From Polaromonas sp. CG_9.7 (GTDB lineage Bacteria > Pseudomonadota > Gammaproteobacteria > Burkholderiales > Burkholderiaceae_C), in the NCBI RefSeq assembly GCF_015752205.1, contig NZ_JADOVG010000005.1, positions 124,001 through 188,000 on the forward strand: 64,000 nucleotides of DNA. The letters run 5' to 3'. Below the pieces are notes generated by a model. That model saw only the letters and a program-made list of their open reading frames with translations, was not told the origin of the DNA and did not search any database. Positions 48,395-59,361 of the stretch are shown piece by piece (position 1 is the stretch's first letter; every line of letters begins with the position of its first letter). A program made the position numbers and the translations under genes.

Positions 48395-49257
48395 ATTCCA
48401 TGCAAACAGCCATTCCCGCCACCGTGCCTGCCCGCGCCATGCAGTGGCGCTCGCTTGAATTCATCCTGGGCGCCCTGCTGACCGGGGCCATGCTCACGCT
48501 GGTGCTGCTGTCGGTCTGGATTTTCCCGGACCGGGGCTCGCTGATGGACCTGGCGGCTCGCCTGACGCAACCCTTTACCGCGTGGGCACATCCGCTGGGC
48601 ACAGACCCCTTGGGGCGCGATGTGCTGGCGCGCGTGCTGGTAGGCGGCCGGATTTCGCTGATGGTCGGTTTTGTCTCGGTGCTGGGCGCCTCGGTGCTGG
48701 GCATCACCGTGGGACTGATCGCAGGGTATTACCGGGGCTTCTGGGACATGCTGCTGATGCGCTGCGTCGATGTGCAGCTGGCCCTGCCCTTTATTCTGGT
48801 GGCGCTCACCTTCATTTCAATTTTGGGCGGCGGCTTAAGCAACATCATCCTGTTCATGATCGTCTCGCAGTGGGTGCAGTATGCACGGCTGGTACGCGGC
48901 ATGGTGCTGTCGGTGCGCGAGCGCGAGTTCGTCCAGGCGGCGCGGTCTTTTGGCGTTCGGGATTTCGCCATGATTCGCCACCACATCCTGCCCAACATCA
49001 TTGGTCCGGTCATCATTTTGATGACGCTGAACGTGGCCAACAACATCCTGCTGGAAAGCAGCCTGACCTTTCTGGGCCTGGGCGTTGATCCATTGATTCC
49101 CAGCTGGGGCGGCATGCTGGCCGATGGCCGCACCTACATGCAGACGGCCTGGTGGGTCACCGTCTTCCCCGGCCTGGCCATCATGTTCACGGTGCTGGGC
49201 CTGAACCTGCTGGGTGACTGGCTGCGCGACCGCATCGACCCCACCGGAAAACTATGA
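48391..49257 (+). CDS. Peptide ABC transporter permease (DppC type)
   Basis: This 288-residue permease pairs with DppB. Features are AHPLGTDPLGRDVLARVLVG near residue 65, the ATPase contact REREFVQAARSFGVRDFAMI, and SSLTFLGLGVDPLIPSWGGM near the end. It overlaps both neighbours by four bases, so the importer and the following peptidase are translationally coupled. Confidence 0.93.
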   Translation: MNSMQTAIPATVPARAMQWRSLEFILGALLTGAMLTLVLLSVWIFPDRGSLMDLAARLTQPFTAWAHPLGTDPLGRDVLARVLVGGRISLMVGFVSVLGASVLGITVGLIAGYYRGFWDMLLMRCVDVQLALPFILVALTFISILGGGLSNIILFMIVSQWVQYARLVRGMVLSVREREFVQAARSFGVRDFAMIRHHILPNIIGPVIILMTLNVANNILLESSLTFLGLGVDPLIPSWGGMLADGRTYMQTAWWVTVFPGLAIMFTVLGLNLLGDWLRDRIDPTGKL

Positions 49258-51032
49258 TGACTGACAAGTTGCTCCTCGATGTGATCCTGCCGCGTACGCT
49301 GGACGACTGGGTCGGCCAGTTTGAACACCCCGAATGGCGCGGCGCCCAGGTGGAAGGCTGGCTGTTCGAGGGCGTGGCTGCGCGCCGCGCTGCCGAGCGG
49401 CAACTGGCTGCTGCCGGGGTCACGGTGACATTGCGCAGTGCCTACAAGCCGCTGCTGCACTACTTTCTGGAAGAAGTCGACTGCGCTGCGCTGGCCAAGG
49501 CGAGCGTTACCTACCCCGTGCATCCGGCTGCATCGCCGCGCCGTTTTCTGCTGGAAGCCTATCCGCTGGCCGCATTGCTTGCGGGCTGCCAGCTGGCGTT
49601 TGAACCCGGCACCGACGACCTGCACTACTGGCTGGCACTCACCTTCAAAGATGGCCGTCAGCTGAACGCCAAGGTGTGGGCTCCCAACCGCGTTCATGTC
49701 GACCACCTGGACGTCAACTTGCTTTCCCCCACCGGCTGGCTCAGGACCCGGACCACATCCGGCCCACTGGTCCAGATGGACACAGCCCAGAAAACCGATT
49801 ACGAACAGGTTTTCGAGAAAATCATTCAAATCGTTCAGCAGCAGCCCTGGCCGGCCCGGGAGCCCTACTTCGAGCGGCTCGACATTCGCGTGGACCTGCC
49901 CTGTTTTGAACAGCCCTTGCCGGTCGACCATGAATGCATAAGCACCAGCGAGGCGCTGCACGAAGACATCTATTTTTCGCTGCTGGAAGTCTTCCAGCGC
50001 CAGTCAGGACGCGCCACCAGCGACAGAAGATTGCAACCCGGCCAGATCGTGCCGGATGTGCGCCCCGGCAACAAGGCGCCGCGCTTGCGCATGGCACTGA
50101 GCCGCTTTGACGTGCTAGCGCAAGACCTGCGCGCGTGCCCAAGTCCAGCGCCAGAGCAAGTGCTAGACCTTCTTGGTGCGGCACCTCACCCCGAGCGAAT
50201 TGCCGCAGAGATGCGCGCGTTGGGCGGCCAGCGTTTTGGCGCGCTGTCGCGCCAGGGCCGGGCCGTCGAAGGTCTGTACCACGCAGGACCGGGCGCAGCC
50301 GTCATCATCAGCGGCGGCCAGCATGCCAACGAAACCTCGGGCGTGGTCGGCGCACTGCGTGCCGCGCAACAGCTCAAGGCCAGTGGCAAGGCGCACTTTG
50401 CGTTAATCGCGCTCGAAAATCCAGATGGCTATGCCCTGCACCGCGAGCTGTGCTTACAGCACCCACGCCACATGCACCACGCTGCCCGCTACAGCGCACT
50501 TGGCGATGACATTGAATACCGTGAGCAAGCGCCACTGTACGAGCGCGAGGCCCGCGAACAGGCGCTTGCGCTGTCAGGCGCCCAGCTGCACGTCAACCTG
50601 CACGGCTACCCGGCCCACGAATGGACGCGCCCGCTGTCCGGCTACGTGCCGCGCGGATTTGAGTTGTGGATGATCCCGAAAGGGTTTTTCCTGATCCTGC
50701 GCCACCACCCAGGCTGGCAAGCGCAGGGACGCGCCCTGCTGGAGCAGGTCAGTGCAGCGCTGCGTCAGGTCGGCGGCCTGTCCGCCTACAACGCCCGCCA
50801 GATGGCGCTCTACGAACGCCATGCCGGCGAGTTGCCTTTCGAGGTAATCAACGGCACGGCCTGCAGCCTGTCGGAAACCACGCGCCCCGGGCCGCCCGTG
50901 ACGCTGATCACCGAGTTTCCCGATGAAACCGTGGCAGACGAGCGTTTTCGCTTCGCCCACACGGTACAAATGCAAACCGTTCTTGCCGCCGTGAGCGCCT
51001 GGCAAGGGTTGGCGAAAACTGACATTCAATGA
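49254..51032 (+). CDS. M14-family zinc carboxypeptidase-like protein with extra N-terminal region
   Basis: This 592-residue protein is likely cytoplasmic, since it has no signal peptide. Residues about 345-590 carry an M14 fold: zinc ligands in SGGQHANETSGVVG (His and Glu, near 355-358) and LHVNLHGYPAH (His, near 449), with a catalytic Glu in TLITEFPDET near 562. The first ~330 residues do not match a family I recognise. It overlaps the dppC-like gene by four bases, so it probably trims the imported peptide. Which peptide bond it cuts is unknown; amidated or gamma-glutamyl substrates would fit with the oxoprolinase. Confidence 0.82.
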   Translation: MMTDKLLLDVILPRTLDDWVGQFEHPEWRGAQVEGWLFEGVAARRAAERQLAAAGVTVTLRSAYKPLLHYFLEEVDCAALAKASVTYPVHPAASPRRFLLEAYPLAALLAGCQLAFEPGTDDLHYWLALTFKDGRQLNAKVWAPNRVHVDHLDVNLLSPTGWLRTRTTSGPLVQMDTAQKTDYEQVFEKIIQIVQQQPWPAREPYFERLDIRVDLPCFEQPLPVDHECISTSEALHEDIYFSLLEVFQRQSGRATSDRRLQPGQIVPDVRPGNKAPRLRMALSRFDVLAQDLRACPSPAPEQVLDLLGAAPHPERIAAEMRALGGQRFGALSRQGRAVEGLYHAGPGAAVIISGGQHANETSGVVGALRAAQQLKASGKAHFALIALENPDGYALHRELCLQHPRHMHHAARYSALGDDIEYREQAPLYEREAREQALALSGAQLHVNLHGYPAHEWTRPLSGYVPRGFELWMIPKGFFLILRHHPGWQAQGRALLEQVSAALRQVGGLSAYNARQMALYERHAGELPFEVINGTACSLSETTRPGPPVTLITEFPDETVADERFRFAHTVQMQTVLAAVSAWQGLAKTDIQ

Positions 51033-51148
51033 ACAAAATCATGCGCCAAAACCTGATTTTCGGGGTATGCACGGGGACGCTGGCGCGTGATTTGCTTCTA
51101 CCATTCCCGTATCCCGATACCGCACGCAAGCCATTACCTGGAGTCTTT

Positions 51149-52117
51149 ATGAAACTGAAAATTGTCCTGACCGCCGCTGCCCTCGCCATGGGCGCATCAG
51201 CTTTTGCCCAAACCAAATGGGACTTGCCGGCCGCCTACCCGGCGACCAACTTTCACAGCGAAAACCTGGTCCAGTTTGCCGCCGATGTCGACAAGGCCAG
51301 CGCCGGCAAGCTGAAAATCACGGTGCATGCCAACGGCGCGCTGTTCAAGGCGCCCGAAATCAAGCGTGCCGTGCAGGGCGGGCAGGCGCAGGCCGGCGAA
51401 ATTCTGCTGGCCAACTTCCAGAATGAATGGCCGCTGTTCGGCGTCGATGGCCTCCCCTTTCTGGCCGACAGCTACGAGCAGTCGCAAAAACTCGCCAAGG
51501 CGCAAAAACCTTTCCTGGAGAAAAAGCTGGCCGAGCAAGGGATGGTGCTGCTGTACACGGTGCCATGGCCCACCCAGGGAATTTTCACCAAGAATCCGGC
51601 CAACTCGGGCGCTGACCTGAAGGGCGTGAAATGGCGCGCTTACAGCCCGTCCACCGCACGCATTGCCGAGCTGGTGGGCGCCCAGCCGGTCACTGTGCAG
51701 GCGGCCGAGTTGTCGCAGGCCATGGCCACTGGCGTGATCGAGTCCTACATGTCCTCCGGCTCCACCGGCATGGACACCAAGACCTACGAAAGCCTGAAGT
51801 ATTTCTACGACACCCAGGCCTGGCTGCCGAAAAATGCGGTCATCGTCAACAAGGCGGCTTTCGATGCGCTTGATGCGCCGACAAAGCAGGCAGTGTTCAA
51901 GGCAGCGGCGGACGCCGAAGTGCGCGGCCTGGCGGCGTCGAAAAAGACCAACGCCGACTCGCTCGACAAGCTCAAGGCCAACGGCATGACCGTGTTGCCG
52001 CCGTCGCCGCAGCTCAAGGCCGACATGAAGAAGGTCGGCGATGTGATGCTCAAGGAATGGCTGGAAAAAGCCGGACCCGATGGCAAGGCGCTGATCGACG
52101 CGTTCAACAAGTCCTGA
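51149..52117 (+). CDS. TRAP transporter periplasmic substrate-binding protein (DctP family)
   Basis: This 322-residue receptor has a signal peptide MKLKIVLTAAALAMGASAFA. The ATG at 51149 has GGAG seven bases upstream, and is preferred over the in-frame ATG at 51029 that overlaps the peptidase stop. Family features are YPATNFHSENLVQFAADVDK, ADLKGVKWRAYSPSTARIAE with the carboxylate-binding Arg, and MATGVIESYMSSGSTGMD. It belongs to a second TRAP importer following the peptide genes; the ligand is likely an organic acid. Confidence 0.92.
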   Translation: MKLKIVLTAAALAMGASAFAQTKWDLPAAYPATNFHSENLVQFAADVDKASAGKLKITVHANGALFKAPEIKRAVQGGQAQAGEILLANFQNEWPLFGVDGLPFLADSYEQSQKLAKAQKPFLEKKLAEQGMVLLYTVPWPTQGIFTKNPANSGADLKGVKWRAYSPSTARIAELVGAQPVTVQAAELSQAMATGVIESYMSSGSTGMDTKTYESLKYFYDTQAWLPKNAVIVNKAAFDALDAPTKQAVFKAAADAEVRGLAASKKTNADSLDKLKANGMTVLPPSPQLKADMKKVGDVMLKEWLEKAGPDGKALIDAFNKS

Positions 52118-52127
52118 AGCACGGCCA

Positions 52128-52637
52128 ATGCGAAAAGCGCTTGATGCCCTGTACAACGGCGCCGCTGGACTGGCCGCGCTGTTTCTGGTCGGCCTGCTGA
52201 CAATGGTGGTGCTGTCCATCGTCAGCAGGCAGCTGCACTTTCATGTGCCGGGCACTGACGCCTACGCTGGCTACCTGATGGCGGCCAGCGGCTTTCTGGC
52301 GCTGGCCCACACCCTCAAGCGCGGCGAGCACATCCGGGTGACGCTGATCCTCGGGGCGCTGACCGGGCGCTGGAAAAAAGGGCTGGAGCTGTGGGCGCTG
52401 GGCTTTGCCAGCGCCTTAAGCGCCCTGTTTGCCTATTACTGCTGCCGCCTGGCCTGGCAGTCGCACAGCTTTCACGACATTTCCACGTCGAGCGACGCCA
52501 CGCCGCTGTGGATTCCGCAGATTGGCATGGCTGTTGGCGCGGTGATCCTGGCGATTGCCTTTGTCGATGAGCTGGTGCTTGAAATCACCGGCAAGCGCGT
52601 GGTCCACAGCAGCGCTGAGGCATCGCGCAATGAATAA
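52128..52637 (+). CDS. TRAP transporter small permease subunit (DctQ family)
   Basis: This 169-residue protein has four membrane segments; the family region is VSRQLHFHVPGTDAYAGYLM followed by AHTLKRGEHIRVTLIL. It starts 10 bases after the binding protein gene, without the stem-loop seen in the first TRAP locus. Confidence 0.9.
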   Translation: MRKALDALYNGAAGLAALFLVGLLTMVVLSIVSRQLHFHVPGTDAYAGYLMAASGFLALAHTLKRGEHIRVTLILGALTGRWKKGLELWALGFASALSALFAYYCCRLAWQSHSFHDISTSSDATPLWIPQIGMAVGAVILAIAFVDELVLEITGKRVVHSSAEASRNE

Positions 52638-52670
52638 ACCGATCCACTTTCCCCCCACAAGCGACTTTTC

Positions 52671-53972
52671 ATGAACGACCTTGCCATCACCGCCGCCCTG
52701 CTGGCGGCCCTGCTGTTGATTCTGGGCAGCGGCGTCTGGGTCGGCTTGAGCCTGACCGGCGTGGCCTGGCTGGCGGTGACGCTGTTTTCCTCGCGCCCGG
52801 CCGGCGACGCCATGGCCGTGACGGTCTGGGGCTCGTCTTCGAGCTGGACGCTGACCGCCCTGCCCCTCTTTATATGGATGGGCGAAATCCTGTTTCGCAC
52901 CCGGCTGAGCCAGGACATGTTCAAGGGCCTGGCGCCCTGGGTGCAAGGCCTGCCGGGGCGGCTGCTGCACACCAACGTGATCGGCTGCACCATTTTTGCC
53001 GCCGTGTCGGGGTCGAGCGCCGCCACCTGCGCCACCATCGGCAAGATGACGCTGCCCGAACTGACGCGGCGCGGCTACCCCGAGCACATGGTCGTCGGCA
53101 CGCTGGCCGGCGCCAGCACGCTGGGCTTGTTGATCCCACCATCGATCATCATGATCGTCTATGGCGTGGCGGCCGAGGTGTCAATCTCCAAGCTGTTCAT
53201 CGCCGGCGTGTTTCCGGGGCTGCTGCTGGCCGCGCTGTTTTCGGGCTACATCATGTTCTGGGCGCTGCGCCATCCCGAACAGGTACCAGCCGCCGACGGC
53301 AAGACCACCTTCATGCAAAAAATCGCCAGTTCGCGCAGCCTGATTCCGGTGGTGCTCCTGATTGCCGCCGTGCTGGGCTCAATCTATTCCGGCGTGGCCA
53401 CGGCCACCGAAGCGGCTGCCGTCGGCGTGGTCGGCTCGCTGGTGTTGTCCGCGCTGCAGGGTTCGATGAACTGGGCGACGTTTCGCGATGCGCTCATGGG
53501 CGCGACCCGGCTGTACTGCATGATTGCACTGATCCTGGCGGGCGCGGCCTTTTTGACACTGGCCATGGGCTATGTCGGCCTGCCGCGTCACCTGGCCGAA
53601 TGGATTGGCACTTTGGGCCTGAGCCGGGCGCAATTGATCGTGGCGCTGGCGGTGTTCTTCATCATCCTGGGCTGCTTTCTGGACGGCATCTCGATGGTGG
53701 TGCTGACCATGGGCGTGCTCACGCCCACGGTGCAGGCGGCTGGCATCGACCCCATCTGGTTCGGCATTTTCGTCGTGCTGGTGGTCGAGATGGCGCAGAT
53801 CACGCCGCCGGTCGGCTTTAACCTGTTCGTGCTGCAGGGCATGACCGGGCGCCAGCTGACCTGGATTGCCAAGGTCACGATGCCGATGTTTTTGCTGATG
53901 TGCGCGGCGGTGGCACTGATTTATGTCTTTCCCGGCATCGTCACGTGGCTGCCGCAAAAAATGGCCAACTGA
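52671..53972 (+). CDS. TRAP transporter large permease subunit (DctM family)
   Basis: This 433-residue permease has about 12 membrane segments. [20 protein letters not shown] near residue 108 and [20 protein letters not shown] near 370 are DctM hallmarks, along with [20 protein letters not shown]. It completes the second TRAP importer and is followed by crcB four bases later. Confidence 0.92.
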   Translation: MNDLAITAALLAALLLILGSGVWVGLSLTGVAWLAVTLFSSRPAGDAMAVTVWGSSSSWTLTALPLFIWMGEILFRTRLSQDMFKGLAPWVQGLPGRLLHTNVIGCTIFAAVSGSSAATCATIGKMTLPELTRRGYPEHMVVGTLAGASTLGLLIPPSIIMIVYGVAAEVSISKLFIAGVFPGLLLAALFSGYIMFWALRHPEQVPAADGKTTFMQKIASSRSLIPVVLLIAAVLGSIYSGVATATEAAAVGVVGSLVLSALQGSMNWATFRDALMGATRLYCMIALILAGAAFLTLAMGYVGLPRHLAEWIGTLGLSRAQLIVALAVFFIILGCFLDGISMVVLTMGVLTPTVQAAGIDPIWFGIFVVLVVEMAQITPPVGFNLFVLQGMTGRQLTWIAKVTMPMFLLMCAAVALIYVFPGIVTWLPQKMAN

Positions 53973-53976
53973 CGCC

Positions 53977-54363
53977 ATGGGCGCGGTACTGGCGATTTGC
54001 ATCGGCGCCTCGGCGGGCGCGCTGTCCCGATGGGGATTGGCGCTGTGGCTGTCGCCCGGCGGATTGATTCCCTGGGGCACGCTGGCCGCCAACCTGCTGG
54101 GCGGCTACCTGATCGGCATCGCCATTGCAGTGTTCCAGGCCATCCCGCAGATCGACCCGGTCTGGCGCCTGCTCTTGATTACCGGATTTCTGGGTGGGCT
54201 GACGACGTTTTCTACCTTTTCGGCCGAAGTCGTGGATTACCTGCTCGAAGCCCGCTATGGCATGGCGGCAGGCGTGGCACTGATCCATGTGGCGGGGTCG
54301 CTCTTGATGACTGTGGCAGGCATCAAGACTGCTACGTTTTTCATAGCTTCCCGAATAAGCTAG
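53977..54363 (+). CDS. crcB: Fluoride channel CrcB/Fluc
   Basis: This 128-residue protein has four membrane helices and exports fluoride as a dual-topology dimer. Motifs are [16 protein letters not shown] near residue 10, [13 protein letters not shown] with the conserved Asn, and the fluoride-path [12 protein letters not shown] near 70. The ATG at 53977 is 4 bases after the TRAP permease stop. The last residues TATFFIAS are encoded by a dispersed repeat copy. No fluoride riboswitch is visible upstream. Confidence 0.9.
   Translation: MGAVLAICIGASAGALSRWGLALWLSPGGLIPWGTLAANLLGGYLIGIAIAVFQAIPQIDPVWRLLLITGFLGGLTTFSTFSAEVVDYLLEARYGMAAGVALIHVAGSLLMTVAGIKTATFFIASRIS
54331..54348 (+). repeat. Dispersed repeat copy forming the crcB 3' end
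   Basis: GCTACGTTTTTCATAGCT matches the repeat core. In the crcB frame it encodes ATFFIA, the end of the last membrane helix; the stop codon follows within 15 bases. Confidence 0.75.
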
Positions 54364-54445
54364 GCAAACGCAAAAGCACTATTTTCCTTGAATTTCAAAG
54401 GACTTACCATGGTTGCGGCAACAGCGGCTGCGCAGTCCTGACGAA

Positions 54446-54976
54446 TCAGCTGCTGCCCAGCCCAATCGGCGCCGGAGCCCGCATCACGATGCGCGTGAAC
54501 AGGCGGTCATAGGCCGGATCGGGCGGGTATTTGCCGGTCAGCGGATCGCAGTTCTTTTCAAAGGCGGCATCCAGCTCCTTCCAGTCGGCATCGGTCAGCA
54601 CTTTTTCGGCTTCCGGCAGGATCACGGCTTCCTCAAGCCGCATGTGGTCCAGGTAAAAAGCGATGTACTGCTTGCATTGCACCGTGAACGCGGGCCGGCG
54701 CGGCTCGCCCAGCAGCTCCCACGCCAGCAGCAGGTGCTGGAGTTCGCGAACGGCTTTTTCGCCGTTCATGTGGTCGCTTTCGAGCCGCTCAACTGCGGCC
54801 ATGAGCGATGGCGACGCCCGCACCACGCGCGGGAACAGCAGGTCGGACTCTTTCGGATGGTGCAGGCGCTCGGGAAACTCGTCAATGTAGAACAGCATGG
54901 CCTGCAGCACGTTGAAAAACTGCTCAGGATTGTCTCCGGGGCCGCGATCCACCATCATGTTCATGGAACGGAGCAT
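54446..54976 (-). CDS. Hemerythrin HHE-domain protein (true N-terminus probably further upstream)
   Basis: This open frame has 176 residues from the first ATG. It has a four-helix hemerythrin-like domain with metal-ligand His/Glu sites in FPERLHHPKESDLLFP, ESDHMNGEKAVREL and YLDHMRLEEAVILPEA. In-frame codons before the ATG read IKHTSLQIIRDEHSSLAA, which is the expected first helix with the metal histidine (DEH). No ATG, GTG or TTG precedes it. An ATC at 55028-55030 is preceded by GAGGAG and may be the start or a mutated ATG. Role may be iron, oxygen or NO related. Confidence 0.8.
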   Translation of the reverse strand: MLRSMNMMVDRGPGDNPEQFFNVLQAMLFYIDEFPERLHHPKESDLLFPRVVRASPSLMAAVERLESDHMNGEKAVRELQHLLLAWELLGEPRRPAFTVQCKQYIAFYLDHMRLEEAVILPEAEKVLTDADWKELDAAFEKNCDPLTGKYPPDPAYDRLFTRIVMRAPAPIGLGSS

Positions 54977-55206
54977 GGCGGCCAGCGACGAATGTTCGTC
55001 GCGGATGATTTGCAGGCTGGTGTGTTTGATGACAGGCTCCTCAAATTTTCATAACGAGTGCACAGCATGCCCCGCGCCCGGTCCGCACGCCATGACGCAG
55101 GTCAAGTTTTCATCAACTTCAAGGCCTGCGAAAGCACGCAGTTACAGACACCCCGGGCATTTCCCGCGGTGCGATTTCCCTGCAAATTTCGCCATGCTGC
55201 CCGTGG

Positions 55207-55686
55207 TCAGGGCTTGTGGGCGCCGTGGTCTGCCGCTTTTCCTGCCATGCTGCCTGCCGGGGCCACTGTGCTGACAGGCACGCTGACCAGTTGACTGATT
55301 TCCACACCCTGCGCATCCTGAAGGCGCAACGTCAGCGGCACCGTGCTGCCCTTGGGCAAGCCCTGCTTCAGGTCCATCAGCATGACGTGGTAGCCGCCGG
55401 GCTTGAGCTGCACGGCTTGACCCGCGGGCAGTTCCAGCACGGGCACGGCGCGCATCTTCATGATGTCGTTGTCCATCTTCATTTCATGCACTTCCGCCAC
55501 GCCGGCCACCGGCGATGAAACGCCCACCAGACGGGCGCCGTCCCTGGCGGTGATGTTCATGAAAGCACCCGTGCCTTTCTGGCCCGGCACGGTGGCGCGG
55601 GCCCAGGCGCCGCTGACATCAACGGTTTGGGCCTGCAAAGCGCCGCAGGCAAGCAGCAGGGAAGCGGTCAATAGTTTCAGTTTCAT
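55207..55686 (-). CDS. Periplasmic copper chaperone PCuAC
   Basis: This 159-residue exported protein has a signal peptide MKLKLLTASLLLACGALQAQ. The copper-binding pattern H(M)x10Mx21HxM is present: EVHEMKMDNDIMKM at about residues 65-78, then GYHVMLM near 98. The family loads copper onto cytochrome oxidase or buffers it. The C-terminus DHGAHKP adds two histidines. The DUF1775 gene lies upstream on the same strand, so both probably belong to one copper unit. Confidence 0.93.
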   Translation of the reverse strand: MKLKLLTASLLLACGALQAQTVDVSGAWARATVPGQKGTGAFMNITARDGARLVGVSSPVAGVAEVHEMKMDNDIMKMRAVPVLELPAGQAVQLKPGGYHVMLMDLKQGLPKGSTVPLTLRLQDAQGVEISQLVSVPVSTVAPAGSMAGKAADHGAHKP

Positions 55687-55747
55687 GGGAGTCTCTCAAG
55701 GCAAAGTTAAAAAATCCAGTCCGGAATTATTTCCGTCTGAACAGGAA

Positions 55748-56332
55748 TCAGTGTTGATGCGCGCCGGGCGCATGCGCCGGGGCAGAATCTGTCGCGGCAG
55801 CAGTTTCAGGGCCAGTGACATCCAGCAAGAGCGCCGGAAACTTCAATCCTTTCGAGGATACGCCTGCGGCGGGAACGTCACCCCAGTCAAGGCTGCCGCT
55901 TGCGCAGGTTTGCAGCACCTTGAACCACAGCGGTCCGGCGGTTTCCGGCAGTTTTCCGCGCAGCATGAAGTCGTCGAAAAAGGCATCTGGCAGCGCCGCG
56001 TCCTGGCTGGCAGCCGTCCAGCTCACCACGCTCACGTCCTCCGTCACCGGCTTGCCGTGGCTAGCGTAGGGTTGGGCAAGTTTTTCCTGCTTCACCGCCA
56101 GCGTCCAGCCGGCTTTCGGGTAAGGCTTGGCGCCCTGGAAACCGGCGGGAATCCGCACCGTGATGCCGGTGGTGGCCGAGCCCTCGCAACCATGACCCAC
56201 CTGGAAAACCGCTTTGTAGTTGCTTCCAGACGGAGCCGTTTTGGTTTCCAGAAGAACATGAGAAAAAGCGGGCATGGCAGTCATGCACGTTGCGCTATAG
56301 GCTATTAATTTTGTAGCAGTTGAAAATTTCAT
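55748..56332 (-). CDS. YcnI-like DUF1775 copper-binding protein
   Basis: This 194-residue exported protein has a signal peptide MKFSTATKLIAYSATCMTA, cleaved before His in AFS-HVLLETKTA. The mature protein therefore begins with histidine, as required for the YcnI copper site. A conserved family region is VGHGCEGSATTGITVRIPAG near residue 46, and the tail ends with HAPGAHQH. There is no C-terminal membrane anchor. The signal peptide STATKLIAY is encoded by a dispersed repeat copy. It lies 61 bases upstream of the PCuAC gene. Confidence 0.9.
   Translation of the reverse strand: MKFSTATKLIAYSATCMTAMPAFSHVLLETKTAPSGSNYKAVFQVGHGCEGSATTGITVRIPAGFQGAKPYPKAGWTLAVKQEKLAQPYASHGKPVTEDVSVVSWTAASQDAALPDAFFDDFMLRGKLPETAGPLWFKVLQTCASGSLDWGDVPAAGVSSKGLKFPALLLDVTGPETAAATDSAPAHAPGAHQH
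56300..56319 (-). repeat. Dispersed repeat copy in the DUF1775 signal peptide
   Basis: The minus strand reads CTGCTACAAAATTAATAGCC. In frame it encodes ATKLIA. It shares 15 bases with the copy at 3957. Confidence 0.72.
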
Positions 56333-56628
56333 GTTCAGCTTTTTGATGGATCGGAGCTATGGCTAGCAGGAAGGACCGCAGCACGAAGTTCAGTTCAGCC
56401 GGATCAGTGCGCGGGATCAGGGGCTTACTGGTCTGCCCATGCAAAACGAACATCGATGGCAATTACGTTGCCGTTGCTGACGTTCGGGCTGAAGAACCGC
56501 GATGTGATTTAACGTACGCTAAACGTGCAGGAAGCCTGGGGCAGACGGCGGATATTTGCCCCGTGTGGCACCAGCCAGCCTGACCCGAATACGGTCAGGC
56601 TTAATCGCTTCGGCACAGGCGGATCAGT
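56333..56628. other. Intergenic region without a recognised gene
   Basis: This 296-base gap lies between two minus-strand copper-related genes. A 74-codon plus-strand frame (56359-56583) has no recognisable features and no good start context. The only structure seen is the hairpin at 56577-56601. The promoter for the DUF1775/PCuAC pair should lie here. Confidence 0.4.
56577..56601 (-). terminator. Stem-loop downstream of the DUF2946 gene
   Basis: AGCCTGACC (56577-56585) and GGTCAGGCT (56593-56601) form a perfect 9-base stem with a 7-base loop, 27 bases after the DUF2946 stop. There is no T-run on either side, so termination is likely but not certain. Confidence 0.5.
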
Positions 56629-57006
56629 TCAAAGTGCAGGAGGTCCGCGACTGAAAGGCAGCCCGGGTATGGCGGCGGAGAAGTTCGCCGGAAAATCAAA
56701 CGCGACCACTTGCAGGCTGGGAAAGCTGGGAATTGCCAGCACCGCCAGCGGCGACGACGCCCAGCCCAGCGATGCGCACAAATTGCAATGCGCGGCAGCC
56801 GGCGGCGCATCATTCAGTCCCGCATCGGAAGCACTGGACAGGTTGGTGCTGACGCTGCAAATGCCGCTCAGTTGCCCGCTGCGCACATCCTGGGCCAACA
56901 TCGACACCGGCGCCCACAAGGCCGACAGCACGGCGAGAAAACCCAGCCAGGCAGCCAGTCGTGCCCACACGGCATGTGTCGGGCGGGAATGGGGGTGGTA
57001 AGGCAC
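56629..57006 (-). CDS. DUF2946-family protein
   Basis: This is a 125-residue protein with an N-terminal hydrophobic segment WARLAAWLGFLAVLSALW. The family hallmark, a HCNLC pair near residue 73, lies in AAHCNLCASLG. The ending FSRGPPAL is typical. DUF2946 proteins often neighbour copper resistance and TonB receptor genes, as here with PCuAC and DUF1775. A role in periplasmic metal handling is inferred, with the two cysteines and histidine as possible ligands. Confidence 0.8.
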   Translation of the reverse strand: MPYHPHSRPTHAVWARLAAWLGFLAVLSALWAPVSMLAQDVRSGQLSGICSVSTNLSSASDAGLNDAPPAAAHCNLCASLGWASSPLAVLAIPSFPSLQVVAFDFPANFSAAIPGLPFSRGPPAL

Positions 57007-57059
57007 GGCGAGATTATAGGGACAGGCGCCATGGCCAGCGCGTCGAAATCTGCATCATC

Positions 57060-58660
<1,601 letters not shown>

Positions 58661-58672
58661 GCAGCACGTTCC

Positions 58673-59356
58673 ATGCCGTTCAGCGCAGAAGACCTGGCCG
58701 CCGTCTGGCTCACGCTCAAGCTGGCGAGCCTGACCACCGTATTGCTCTTGCTGCTGGCGACACCGCTGGCCTGGTGGCTGGCGCGTACCCCATCGCGCTG
58801 GCGGGCGCCCGTGGGGGCCGTTGTGGCACTGCCGCTGGTGTTGCCGCCCACGGTGCTGGGTTTTTACCTGCTGGTGTCGCTGGGGCCGAACGGATGGGGC
58901 GGACAGTTCACGCAGGCCCTGGGACTGGGCTTGCTGCCCTTCAGCTTTGGCGGGCTGTTGATCGGCTCGGTGATTTATTCGCTGCCTTTCGCGGTGCAGC
59001 CGCTGCAGCACGCTTTTGAAGCCATTGGCAGCCGCCCGATGGAGGTCGCCGCCACACTGCGTGCGCGGCCACTGGATGCTTTTTTCAGCGTTGCGCTGCC
59101 GCTGGCCAAGCCAGGCTTCATCACTGCCGCCATTTTGAGCTTCGCCCATACGGTCGGCGAGTTCGGTGTGGTGTTGATGATTGGCGGCAACATTCCCGGC
59201 CAGACGCGGGTGGTGTCCACCCAGATTTACGGGCATGTCGAAGCCATGGAGTATGCGCAGGCGCATTGGCTGGCCGGTGGCATGGTGCTGTTTTCATTCA
59301 CTGTGCTGCTGGGCCTGGCCTTGCTGAACCGGCGCAATGCGCGCGTGCTGGCGTGA
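58673..59356 (+). CDS. modB: Molybdate ABC transporter permease
   Basis: This 227-residue permease has about five membrane helices. Features are [20 protein letters not shown] near residue 37, [13 protein letters not shown], the ATPase-contact region [20 protein letters not shown], and [20 protein letters not shown]. It lies 12 bases after modA. Confidence 0.94.
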   Translation: MPFSAEDLAAVWLTLKLASLTTVLLLLLATPLAWWLARTPSRWRAPVGAVVALPLVLPPTVLGFYLLVSLGPNGWGGQFTQALGLGLLPFSFGGLLIGSVIYSLPFAVQPLQHAFEAIGSRPMEVAATLRARPLDAFFSVALPLAKPGFITAAILSFAHTVGEFGVVLMIGGNIPGQTRVVSTQIYGHVEAMEYAQAHWLAGGMVLFSFTVLLGLALLNRRNARVLA

Positions 59357-59361
59357 CCGGC

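Noticed and set aside
53880-53976. Fluoride riboswitch before crcB
   Set aside because: crcB starts four bases after the TRAP permease gene, leaving no untranslated leader.
56359-56583. Small plus-strand gene in the copper region
   Set aside because: No recognisable features, no ribosome site and unusual composition for a coding region.
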